64,000 nt of DNA from JAUWKC01 sp035529895 (GTDB lineage Bacteria > Planctomycetota > Phycisphaerae > Sedimentisphaerales > Anaerobacaceae): contig DATKVV010000050.1 in the NCBI GenBank assembly GCA_035529895.1, forward strand, positions 1-64,000. The letters are read 5' to 3'. Both the position numbers and the translations under genes were made by a program. This document shows positions 1-7,785 of the stretch, in pieces. The notes under the pieces were generated by a model that did not search any database, was not told the DNA's origin, and saw only the letters and a program-made list of their open reading frames with translations. Position 1 is the stretch's first letter, and every line of letters starts with the position of its first letter.

Positions 1-740
1 TTGAAAAAAAAGGGTAGTCCAAGACGGTCCGGGCGGACTTTTTGCGTAAACCGCCCCTTGCTGGCCGTTTTTGGGCGTGCTGGGGCAAACGGTGGGGGGC
101 CTATTAAATCTCTGGGGTGCGCCAAGCGTGTACCGCAGGCCCAGCAGCGTCTTTTTTTTCAAGGGTTTTTTTGACAAGGCCCCCCCACGTTCCCGAAGCA
201 GGGGGGGTGGCTTGCGATGGTTCCATATATCCGCTCACGCAAAATTCGCTGATTTTGCAGGCTGAGGTAGGCGCATGTGACCTATTTGAGCCTTTTTAGG
301 GGTGTCAGGATAGCACATAGCCCGCAATAAGGGGGCAGGGGGGCTAAAATCTCCACAGGCCCAGAGCCACAGACCGCAAAGCAGCGGGAGTAATCGAGGC
401 AAAACCGGTGGGCACGACCTTAGGCGGAGTTGACTGGCAGTCGGGGAGTGTCGAGACTATGTCATGGTTGCCATCGACCGGACTGACTCGAAGCAGGTAG
501 TGGTAATTGAGGGTACTACCAATAGGGGAAATCAATAGAATTCTACGACGAGAACAGGGTGAGTACCCTCTAAGGCTTCTGTTTTATTTCGTTACTTAGA
601 ATTGGAAACCCACAGCACGTGGAGCGACCTCGCTTTCTTTAATAGCGATTGTACTACCACCTTATATAGCTTCCTGATGATTTCCAGACCGTGTGAACAG
701 ATAGCCGTTCTGACCCTTTAGCCTCGGAGCCGGACTTATC
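1..740. other. Gene-free region with hairpins downstream of hxsA
   Basis: No convincing protein gene is seen. The few short open frames have no ribosome-binding site and no family resemblance. The DNA does contain local inverted repeats on the plus strand: GGTAGT/ACTACC at 496-520, AGGGT/ACCCT with a 4-nt loop at 556-569, nested inside AACAG/CTGTT, and CGCT/AGCG near 630-650. This could be a structured RNA or the long 3' untranslated region of hxsA read from the minus strand. It was compared by eye with group I and II introns, RNase P RNA and tmRNA and fits none of them. Confidence 0.35.
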
Positions 741-1055
741 TTAGAATCCGGACGCGTGGGACGCATGCGACGCGTGGGACGCGTGGGACGCATGGGATGC
801 ATGGGATACGTGCGATGAATGCCAACAATGGTCCAGTTCCTGATTGCCAAGATAAGATGCGGCTTGCTTAAGAATTAACCGCTTTGACGGTCGCTTCAAC
901 TCACTCTGAGCACTTCCTGCACTACCACCCGGTGCAGCTTTCACCGAACTGCCCAGCAATGTTAAGCTCACCACCGCAGAGCTTACCAGGTAGAACAACT
1001 TACGAAAGAACAGCTTCCGCAAAAATTTGCTGAACGAAAACCTTAGCTTCCTCAT
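741..1055 (-). CDS. hxsA: HxsA-type His-Xaa-Ser repeat precursor peptide
   Basis: Small secreted precursor of 104 aa. Its basic N-terminus and hydrophobic stretch (about residues 22-37) form a signal peptide with a likely cleavage after SSVKA. A linker of about 35 residues follows, and the C-terminus is eight back-to-back H-x-S triplets (HSS, HVS, six HAS) followed by Gly-Phe and the stop. This is the hallmark of HxsA, the proposed substrate of the radical SAM enzymes HxsB and HxsC, whose genes lie just upstream. The ATG at 1055 is preferred over the GTG at 1070 because AGAGG sits 7 nt ahead of it. A separate promoter at 1104-1133 suggests independent expression. The chemical modification made on HxsA-type repeats is not known to me; the repeated His and Ser are the obvious targets by inference. 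Confidence 0.85.
   Translation of the reverse strand: MRKLRFSFSKFLRKLFFRKLFYLVSSAVVSLTLLGSSVKAAPGGSAGSAQSELKRPSKRLILKQAASYLGNQELDHCWHSSHVSHASHASHASHASHASHASGF
750..821 (-). repeat. Eight 9-bp in-frame tandem repeats encoding HxS
   Basis: The 72 bp encode eight contiguous His-x-Ser triplets. The units drift only at synonymous or x-position bases (CAT/CAC, GCA/GCG, TCC/TCG), so copy number could change by slippage without a frameshift. Confidence 0.9.
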
Positions 1056-1103
1056 AATATGACCTCTCACCAGAAAGCCGGTTCAAACAAGCCACTTTTT
1101 AGC

Positions 1104-1133
1104 AATTTACCAGCTCTTGGTCCTTTTTGTCAA
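1104..1133 (-). promoter_or_regulatory. Sigma-70-like promoter of hxsA
   Basis: On the minus strand, a perfect TTGACA (1133-1128) is followed after 18 bp by TAAATT (1109-1104). The predicted start is near 1097, giving a leader of about 40 nt with AGAGG before the ATG at 1055. The promoter lies in the 223-bp gap between hxsC and hxsA, so the substrate gene can be transcribed apart from the enzyme genes. Confidence 0.6.
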
Positions 1134-1278
1134 GCAAATTTTTCGGGATTTCTCTGGTCGGGAGATGCCACAAGACCTTAAGCTACGCTTTTACAATGCC
1201 TTAGGGATGCAAAAAAACTGTACTATGCCGATATTTTCTCAATCAAAAAAAACAGTTCTACTGCTTTGAGGCTATTCT

Positions 1279-2454
1279 TCAGACGAAGTTCTGTGAAACA
1301 CTGATTGGAGATATATGCGCCGAGTGGTTTAGAGTCGCCGAAGCAAAAAACCCCCCGCACCTTTGCCTTTCTTGGCAATCCTTACAGATGGGGATATAGA
1401 TATTTTTCCAAGCAGATATAGATTTTCTCGAAAGCGGCCACAGGTCTTTGGGGATAACACACAATTGGTGATTGTAAATTGAAACCGGTATGGCTCGCCG
1501 AAACAGGTACTTACAAGCCTTCAAAAGGTGACTCTGATAATCATATGGGTCAACCCATACGCGCTCAAGATTGTCTTCGGCCAAATCACGCACTTCTAAA
1601 CCCATCAGTGCCACGTGGGAAACAAAGGTCAGGTTACGATAGATATAATCAGCAATTTCTGGAAGTCTGGTGTAATTCGATGCTAAAATAACAATTCTAA
1701 TTCCAATTGGCAATTCGTATAGGGCCAGATTATGCAGCCCTTGAATCGTTTCAACAAAAGCTCCCTTCACTCCCATGGTCCTGTCGTGTTCTGTATCCAC
1801 ATCGTAATATAGGGGAATGTCTATCCTTAAGCGCCCCTGGGCAACCATGGCTAATTTGTCGACATAACTAATATCTTTAAACCTGCGGCCATTTGTAAGA
1901 AGCACAAGCTTTGTTTGCGGAAGCTTCTGGAGACATTCTTTTATCAAGTCAATCAATCTATCGCCCAATAGTGTTGGTTCGCCGCCCGTTAGGGTTAGGT
2001 ACTCAGGGGCTTGGACAGGGCTTTGGGCAATCAGTCGAATTAAGTGCCTGTTGGTCTCGATTCTATCCTTAGCGCCCGGCTTCGGTCTCTGAGGACACAT
2101 AATACACATGGAATTACAGCGCTCTGTTAAGAACAAAGAATTGTGTGGCGACTCAGTTTCGTATAGAATAGAAAGGACTTTGCCCTCCGAATCTACCTGC
2201 GCTATATCATTTTCATGTACGTCGGACAGGCCATCGGTCACCACAATCAAAGGTACGTTCTTTAGTTGGCTCTTGCAAATGTCTACCTTGGCATCCTCGA
2301 CAACAATAGCTGCATATCCCTTGTAATCTCTAATTGCCCCTGTGTCCGTTAGTAATATGTAATCGGCACGAAGTCTTTTCTTCTGCGGAATGCGGGTTGC
2401 TTTAGCCAGTATAGAGCCTGGCAACCGTATGGTATGGCATTTTATGCTTCGCAT
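1279..2454 (-). CDS. hxsC: His-Xaa-Ser system radical SAM maturase HxsC
   Basis: Radical SAM enzyme of 391 aa. The cluster-binding CxxxCxxC is C113, C117 and C120, in the context ERCNSMCIMCPQ, followed by a GGEPTLL motif. Near residue 360 a second cysteine group (CKDCQERQRCGGFF) probably binds an auxiliary Fe-S cluster; the CGGFF signature and the Ser-rich tail are as expected for HxsC. It is presumed to modify the HxS repeats of HxsA together with HxsB, but the reaction is unknown. Its start codon lies inside the end of hxsB, with a 13-nt overlap, which implies translational coupling. The gene is complete and of normal family length. Confidence 0.85.
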   Translation of the reverse strand: MRSIKCHTIRLPGSILAKATRIPQKKRLRADYILLTDTGAIRDYKGYAAIVVEDAKVDICKSQLKNVPLIVVTDGLSDVHENDIAQVDSEGKVLSILYETESPHNSLFLTERCNSMCIMCPQRPKPGAKDRIETNRHLIRLIAQSPVQAPEYLTLTGGEPTLLGDRLIDLIKECLQKLPQTKLVLLTNGRRFKDISYVDKLAMVAQGRLRIDIPLYYDVDTEHDRTMGVKGAFVETIQGLHNLALYELPIGIRIVILASNYTRLPEIADYIYRNLTFVSHVALMGLEVRDLAEDNLERVWVDPYDYQSHLLKACKYLFRRAIPVSIYNHQLCVIPKDLWPLSRKSISAWKNIYIPICKDCQERQRCGGFFASATLNHSAHISPISVSQNFV

Positions 2455-3923
2455 ATACTATGTTTCATTCCAAACGAGCAAATAGTACTGATAGGCACGG
2501 CCGTGACCCAAGACCAAATAACGTCCCAAAGGGCGTCGTCAGCATTGTCAAGCTTCTCCAGCCAATATTTTACTATCCCCATGTTTTTCCTACAAAATTC
2601 GTTAGTCGGTCGATGGCCAACCAGGTCACCTTGAATGGCATAGTTGCGTACCGGGTCAGCTCCGCACCACATTTGGAAAGCGCAATCTATACACTGCGGC
2701 AAGCACTCGACGCAGGATACCTCTATTGTTCTTCGTACGGTAGCACCACCAAAAATAGCCTCAAACTGACCGTCAACATGCCCCATCAAGAATTTCGTAT
2801 CACCCTCCTTGGCTAACATACGACCTTCATCGGCTACATAAATTCGACCATCATAATCATATATTACGCCACCGATACCGGCCCCCGTCGGTGATTGCAG
2901 GTCAACATAGCCAGTGGTAAATGGTGTGAGCATCCGTGTTAATAGTAAGCATGAGTATTCTTCCACAAAGTGCGTTCCTGCCAAGTTGAGCTTGATTATG
3001 TGTTCCAACCCTTCACAGCACGATTGCAAGAAATCGTCCGTGCTGTAGCCAAGAATTTTCTGATGCTTTCTTGCCCTGCCATATGGATTAAGCGACCTGA
3101 AGAATATACGGTGAAAACCAAGGAGAATGTAATGGTCAACAATCTCAGGGAAACGACCCAAGCTTGCTTTTGTGGTAGCCATAAGCGCAGCGACTTTATT
3201 AAAGTCCAGTATTCTACGAGCTTTTTCAAGGCCCTTTAGCACCTTGTCATAACTACCTCTGCCGTCTTCGGTGAGTCGATTGCCGTTGTGTACATCGGGC
3301 GGACCGTCAATTGATGTTGAAATGTTAATTCCGTGGTCCTTGCAATAAACTAACTGGTCGTCTGTAATCAAAACCAAATTCGTACAGATAACAAACTCCA
3401 AGTCTTTATTGTATTGGCGATTTACACTCTCAGCATATTCAACGATATACTTTATGACCTCAAAATTCAAAAGAGGCTCCCCGCCCTGAAATTCAATCTT
3501 TACGTATGGGGAGGGAGTTTTGAATATCAAGTCAACACATTTCTTTGCTGTCTGACTTGTCATGTCAAACTGCTCTGCATCTGCGTGCTCGCTGGATACT
3601 TGGCAATATCGGCACTTCTGATTACACCGCAAAGTTACCACTATCATGTGCAACGATGTGAAGTTCCGTAAGAAACTCTTCTTCGTGCGATACTGCGTGG
3701 CAAGCAACTGGATGGGCAAATGTGGAGACTCGTCGTAGATAAAGTGTTTGGCTTTTAGGTCTAAATATACACGTTCAGACTGTTGTATTTCATAGTTTAC
3801 GAATCGTCTGAAAACGTCATCGGGAAGAAGCAGAAAATCTCCGCCCATGTTCGTAACTATTGTTTTATTCTTGAGGCGGAGAAACTTGAAGGGCAACAGT
3901 TTATAGTTCTCTTGGTTCGGCAT
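2442..3923 (-). CDS. hxsB: His-Xaa-Ser system radical SAM maturase HxsB
   Basis: Radical SAM/SPASM-like protein of 493 aa. An N-terminal domain of about 90 residues precedes the CxxxCxxC motif at C100, C104 and C107 (LRCNQKCRYC), followed by EFQGGEPLLNFE. A C-terminal Cys-rich region near residues 415-460 (CVECLPQC, CAFQMWCGADP, EFCRKN) probably carries auxiliary clusters. Family knowledge: HxsB and HxsC always occur as a pair with HxsD and an HxS repeat protein. It lies 23 nt downstream of hxsD and overlaps hxsC by 13 nt. The ribosome-binding site is weak. The role in HxsA maturation is inferred from the conserved neighbourhood. Confidence 0.88.
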   Translation of the reverse strand: MPNQENYKLLPFKFLRLKNKTIVTNMGGDFLLLPDDVFRRFVNYEIQQSERVYLDLKAKHFIYDESPHLPIQLLATQYRTKKSFLRNFTSLHMIVVTLRCNQKCRYCQVSSEHADAEQFDMTSQTAKKCVDLIFKTPSPYVKIEFQGGEPLLNFEVIKYIVEYAESVNRQYNKDLEFVICTNLVLITDDQLVYCKDHGINISTSIDGPPDVHNGNRLTEDGRGSYDKVLKGLEKARRILDFNKVAALMATTKASLGRFPEIVDHYILLGFHRIFFRSLNPYGRARKHQKILGYSTDDFLQSCCEGLEHIIKLNLAGTHFVEEYSCLLLTRMLTPFTTGYVDLQSPTGAGIGGVIYDYDGRIYVADEGRMLAKEGDTKFLMGHVDGQFEAIFGGATVRRTIEVSCVECLPQCIDCAFQMWCGADPVRNYAIQGDLVGHRPTNEFCRKNMGIVKYWLEKLDNADDALWDVIWSWVTAVPISTICSFGMKHSICEA

Positions 3924-3946
3924 ACTGCTTTGAACGTAACGTGTTA

Positions 3947-4282
3947 TTAATCGGACCCAGGGATATTCTCAAGTGGAGCAAATGCCTCCTTCACAATTGC
4001 ACGCTGGATGTCTTTTGTTTCACTGTTGATGCGAAATCTGAGTTGTTGGTCTATAAGTTCGTTCAAAAATTCGTTAACCAGAACAGTGAGGTCGGACTTG
4101 TCGTCATTCTTATTTGAGAATTCGACGTGTGCTATTTCAACTCCATACGACAGCAAGTTGATAAAACACTTGTGTGTGAAGCGGTACGCCGTACTGAGAA
4201 TCGCATCACGGGAGTAAAGGCCAACATCCAAGCTAACCTTGACCTTGCCGTTAGGCATATGTTCCAAATTACCAGGATTCAT
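3947..4282 (-). CDS. hxsD: His-Xaa-Ser system protein HxsD
   Basis: Small protein of 111 aa without a signal peptide. Around residues 68-82 it carries FLNELIDQQLRFRINSET, a good match to the LLNDYxLRE signature that defines HxsD, and nearby IQRAIVKEAF fits the rest of the family. Its biochemical role is not established; in similar RiPP loci such small partners bind or present the substrate to the radical SAM enzyme, so that is a reasonable guess. It is the first core gene of the D-B-C run on the minus strand. Confidence 0.82.
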   Translation of the reverse strand: MNPGNLEHMPNGKVKVSLDVGLYSRDAILSTAYRFTHKCFINLLSYGVEIAHVEFSNKNDDKSDLTVLVNEFLNELIDQQLRFRINSETKDIQRAIVKEAFAPLENIPGSD

Positions 4283-4451
4283 TGTCCGCCATCCTTAAAT
4301 ATGGTCACTTGTTTACTTCAATCCTTGCCTTTTTTCGCTCAAATGTGGAGCCAACACTACCAGAGGCAACACGGCTGGCGCACACACAAAGACACATAGA
4401 AGTAGCGAGAATTGCCAACGCAACCATCGACCTAAGTGTGGCTGGCGCAAG

Positions 4452-4778
4452 CTATTGTCCTTCCTTTCTTTCTTTCATCGGCTCTTTCAAAACGAATGCA
4501 ACAACAGTAAACGATATGGCGCAGATTAAATCTATCGGCTGCCATATCTCACGCGAAAGATGAATCGGAACCAGTGGATTGAACAATAAAGCCACAAAGC
4601 CAAACACCCAAGTTACCCACAGTTTCTTCCAGTTGTATGCCATGTAGGCTACAAACACGCCGACGCCACACACTACCAATCTGAGCAGTTGATAGTAACC
4701 GTAAGGCCAGCGTTCCAAAGCACCAACTAACATGAGAGCTGCAATCAGAGCAGGAATTAAATGGGGGCGTCTTTTCAT
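4452..4778 (-). CDS. DUF6804-like small membrane protein
   Basis: A 108-aa protein with four predicted membrane segments (about residues 7-20, 26-45, 52-68 and 82-98). The stretch FGFVALLFNPLVPIHLSRE followed by W-x-x-IDLICA resembles the widespread DUF6804 family, whose function is unknown. AAGGAG lies 7-8 nt before the ATG. It is co-directional with the Hxs genes, 169 nt upstream of hxsD, so it may share their transcript, but the link to peptide maturation is only positional. Confidence 0.6.
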   Translation of the reverse strand: MKRRPHLIPALIAALMLVGALERWPYGYYQLLRLVVCGVGVFVAYMAYNWKKLWVTWVFGFVALLFNPLVPIHLSREIWQPIDLICAISFTVVAFVLKEPMKERKEGQ

Positions 4779-5037
4779 ATTTTCGCTCCTTACTGAATTA
4801 GTCGGAACGCGGCGATATTACATCAAAAGCTCCCGGAATTGGGGTGTGGTTGAACGGCTCACCTCAACCCAATCCGCTAAAAACTATGAGGATTATATAC
4901 TATCCCCGCTGAAAAGCAAGGAAAAAACAGACCAAACCAGAGTAATGAAGCGGCGTTTTGGGCAGGAATCGGGGCTTTTGGGGGGCTTTTGGGCATAAAG
5001 AGGCTCAAGTTTTCACTTCTTGGCGTCCAAAATTGGC
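4779..5037. other. Divergent intergenic region
   Basis: Separates the minus-strand Hxs locus from the plus-strand restriction island. It carries the ribosome-binding site of the DUF6804-like gene and an inverted repeat (GGTTGA/TCAACC) near 4850. No gene is seen. The left boundary of the mobile island probably lies here, but no direct repeat matching the integrase-proximal end could be identified by eye. Confidence 0.35.
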
Positions 5038-5065
5038 TTGCATTCTTGGCCTGCGATGGTATGAT
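5038..5065 (+). promoter_or_regulatory. Candidate promoter of the restriction operon
   Basis: TTGCAT (5038-5043), a 16-bp spacer and TATGAT (5060-5065), 45 bp ahead of the truncated gene at 5110 and the hsd operon. Spacing and -10 are good and the -35 is fair. Confidence 0.45.
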
Positions 5066-5109
5066 TTGGCCGGAATTGTCTCTTGTTATACTTTTGCGGA
5101 AAGGCAGAC

Positions 5110-5337
5110 ATGGCGGACAAGATACCGGTAATAATAGACAATCGCGGCGATAACACGGTGCTTCAAGCCCTTCAGAAGCTTGCGCCAAACCTCCAAAAAA
5201 TGGATATTGCCACCGGCGTATTCGAAGTTCGTTCCCTGTTACAGCTTGAAGGATCATGGCAGCAGGTTCCACAAATCCGCATTATGATGGGAAATGAAAC
5301 AATTTCTATCACTGAAAAAGATACGTATAAAGGCTAA
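5110..5337 (+). pseudogene. Truncated N-terminus of a helicase-like protein
   Basis: Encodes about 75 aa starting MADKIPVIIDNRGDN, preceded by AAGGCAG as ribosome-binding site. The sequence (VLQALQKLAPNLQKMDIATGVF, then SLLQLEGSW and IRIMMGNET) resembles the extreme N-terminus of large phage- and plasmid-borne helicase/PLD-type proteins of about 1000 aa. The frame then runs into unrelated residues and stops 6 bp before hsdM, so nearly all of the protein is missing. It may now act only as a leader that brings ribosomes to hsdM, or it may be a functional small protein. The family assignment is from memory of the motif and is moderately certain. Confidence 0.5.
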
Positions 5338-5343
5338 AAATCG

Positions 5344-7785
5344 ATGGCAATTAAGAAAAGCGAACTTTACAGCTCCATATGGGCAAGCTGTGATGAATTA
5401 AGGGGAGGAATGGATGCTTCCCAATACAAAGATTACGTATTGGTGTTGCTGTTCATGAAATATGTGTCGGATAAATACTACGCAATTAAAAATGCACCGA
5501 TCGAAGTTCCAAATGGCGGCAGTTTCAAGGATATGTCCGCATTAAAAGGCAAAGCTGACATAGGAGAGGGAATCAATAAAATCATCGGAAAGCTGGCCGA
5601 AGCCAATGACCTAAAAGGAGTTATTGATGTGGCAGATTTCAACGACTCGGACAAATTAGGCAAGGGCAAGGAAATGGTGGACAGGCTTTCCAACCTGATA
5701 GTCATATTTGAAGACGAAAACCTAAATTTCAGCGGAAACAGGGCCGAAGGTGATGATATTCTTGGCGATGCCTACGAATATCTTATGCGGCATTTTGCAA
5801 CCGAATCAGGCAAGAGCAAAGGGCAATTTTATACTCCTGCTGAAGTATCACGCATCATGGCCAAAGTAATCGGGACCGCTAAGGTCCAAAGAGCCGACAC
5901 CACCGTTTACGACCCGACATGTGGTTCAGGTTCGCTGTTGCTGAAAACCGCCGATGAAGTGTCTGTTAAGATTTCTATCTATGGGCAGGAAATGGACAAT
6001 CCCACACGCGCCTTAGCCGTAATGAATATGTGGCTGCACGATAATCCTACCTCTGTAATTAAGCAAGGTAACACATTGGCTTCTCCACAGTTTACCGATG
6101 AAAGAACCGGACACTTGAAAACCTTTGATTTTGCCGTAGCCAATCCTCCATTTTCCAACAAGGCATGGCGTAATGGTTTTGACCCTGCAAATGATGTTTA
6201 TGAACGTTTTACAGGGTATGGCATACCACCGGCAAAAAACGGTGATTATGCTTTCCTGCTCCATCTTGTTCGTTCGCTCAAAAGCAAGGGCAAGGGCGCG
6301 ATTATTCTGCCGCACGGCGTGCTTTTCAGGGGCAATGCCGAAGCCGAAATACGCAAAAACATTATCCGCAGAGGATATATAAAGGGCATCATCGGTCTGC
6401 CTGCCAACCTCTTTTACGGCACCGGTATTCCCGCCTGCATCGTTGTAATTGATAAGGAAAATGCCGAAGGCCGTAAAGGCATTTTTATGATAGATGCAAG
6501 TAAAGGATTTGTAAAGGACGGCAACAAAAACCGCCTGCGCGAGCAGGACATTCACAAAATCGTGGATGTATTTACAAAGCAGCTTGAGATTCCAAAATAC
6601 TCAAGAATGGTGCCAGTGGAAGAAATTGAGCGAAACGAATATAACCTCAATATTCCACGTTATATTGACAGCCAGGAACCCGAAGACCTTCAGGATATTG
6701 AGGCGCATTTGCTCGGTGATATTCCCAATAGGGACATTGACAACTTGGAGAATTACTGGAAGGTGTACCCATCACTAAAGAGTAAACTGTTTATTGCAGG
6801 TTCACGCAAGGGCTACAGCAAGCTCAAGATAGCTCAGGACGAAATTAAGCAAACCATTTTTACCCATCCCGAATTTGTAAGCTTCTCTCAGAAAATGGAT
6901 GCTGTTTTTGCCGGATGGGAAAAGAAAAACACGAAATTGCTTAAAGCTGTTCACGTGGGCGCTAAACCCAAGCAAATTATTGTAACCATTTCCGAAGACA
7001 TACTAAAAAGCTTCGCTGATGAACAATTGATTGATAAATACGATGTGTATCAACATCTGATGACTTACTGGAACGAGATAATGCAGGATGATATGTATAT
7101 ATTGGCTGTCGATGGCTGGAAGGCCGGGAATATTGTCATAAGAAAAATAAGGGAATACAAAGACAAAAAGAAAAAGGAAATTGAGGGATTAGAGGGTTTG
7201 GAAGGAAAGCTGATTCCTATTGAACTTGTCATAAATCGCTACTTTGCCGCAGAACGGAAAGGCATCGAGCAGCTCGAATCGCAGCGGGATGATATTGTCC
7301 GTCAACAGGAAGAAATGGTGGAAGAACACAGCGGCGAAGAAGGATTGCTTGCAGAGGTCATAGATGATAAAGGCAAGATTGCCAAAGGCGAAGTGCAAAG
7401 ACGAATCAAAGAAATAAAAGCCGATAATGCTTACGATGATGAACTGAAGGTGTTACAGGATTATCAGAAGCTGATAGAGCGGGAAGCAGAAGCCAAAAAG
7501 AAGATTAAAGAAGCACAATCTGACTTGGAGAAAAAGGTTATAGCAAGATACAAAGTGCTTACAGAAAATGAGATAAAAACACTTGTGGTGGATGATAAAT
7601 GGATGGCTGCTGTTGAACGGGATATCAAAACTGAAATGAATCGTATTTCCCAACGCCTTACACAACGAATAAAAGAATTAGCCCAGCGATATGAAACACC
7701 GCTGCCCCGGATGCTCAGCCGCACGGCCGAGTTGGATGCGAAAGTGAACCGCCACTTGGAAAGGATGGGTTTCTCATGGAAGTGA
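5344..7785 (+). CDS. hsdM: Type I restriction-modification DNA methyltransferase subunit
   Basis: Methylates adenine in the target chosen by HsdS and forms the M2S1 core of the type I complex. The N-terminal HsdM_N-like helical region (SELYSSIWASCDELRG) is followed by the N6-MTase fold with the SAM-binding motif DPTCGSGSLLLK near residue 190 and the catalytic NPPF near residue 266. At 813 aa it is much longer than the usual 480-550 aa: from about residue 500 there is a charged coiled-coil extension (rich in K, E and Q) to the C-terminus, as in one subgroup of HsdM. It overlaps hsdS by 10 nt. Confidence 0.93.
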   Translation: MAIKKSELYSSIWASCDELRGGMDASQYKDYVLVLLFMKYVSDKYYAIKNAPIEVPNGGSFKDMSALKGKADIGEGINKIIGKLAEANDLKGVIDVADFNDSDKLGKGKEMVDRLSNLIVIFEDENLNFSGNRAEGDDILGDAYEYLMRHFATESGKSKGQFYTPAEVSRIMAKVIGTAKVQRADTTVYDPTCGSGSLLLKTADEVSVKISIYGQEMDNPTRALAVMNMWLHDNPTSVIKQGNTLASPQFTDERTGHLKTFDFAVANPPFSNKAWRNGFDPANDVYERFTGYGIPPAKNGDYAFLLHLVRSLKSKGKGAIILPHGVLFRGNAEAEIRKNIIRRGYIKGIIGLPANLFYGTGIPACIVVIDKENAEGRKGIFMIDASKGFVKDGNKNRLREQDIHKIVDVFTKQLEIPKYSRMVPVEEIERNEYNLNIPRYIDSQEPEDLQDIEAHLLGDIPNRDIDNLENYWKVYPSLKSKLFIAGSRKGYSKLKIAQDEIKQTIFTHPEFVSFSQKMDAVFAGWEKKNTKLLKAVHVGAKPKQIIVTISEDILKSFADEQLIDKYDVYQHLMTYWNEIMQDDMYILAVDGWKAGNIVIRKIREYKDKKKKEIEGLEGLEGKLIPIELVINRYFAAERKGIEQLESQRDDIVRQQEEMVEEHSGEEGLLAEVIDDKGKIAKGEVQRRIKEIKADNAYDDELKVLQDYQKLIEREAEAKKKIKEAQSDLEKKVIARYKVLTENEIKTLVVDDKWMAAVERDIKTEMNRISQRLTQRIKELAQRYETPLPRMLSRTAELDAKVNRHLERMGFSWK

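Noticed and set aside
300..660. Group I or group II intron
   Set aside because: A few core-like words occur, but in the wrong order, and no domain V-like or P7-type core was found.
750..821. Short tandem repeats that might be taken for a CRISPR array
   Set aside because: The 9-bp units are contiguous, in frame, without spacers, and encode HxS triplets of hxsA.
4910..4940. Left attachment site matching the integrase-proximal end
   Set aside because: Only a short A-rich match (AAAAAACAG) is shared with 21905-21915, which is too little to support an att core.
4877..5272. Minus-strand 131-codon frame
   Set aside because: It lies over the truncated helicase leader on the other strand and shows no protein family.
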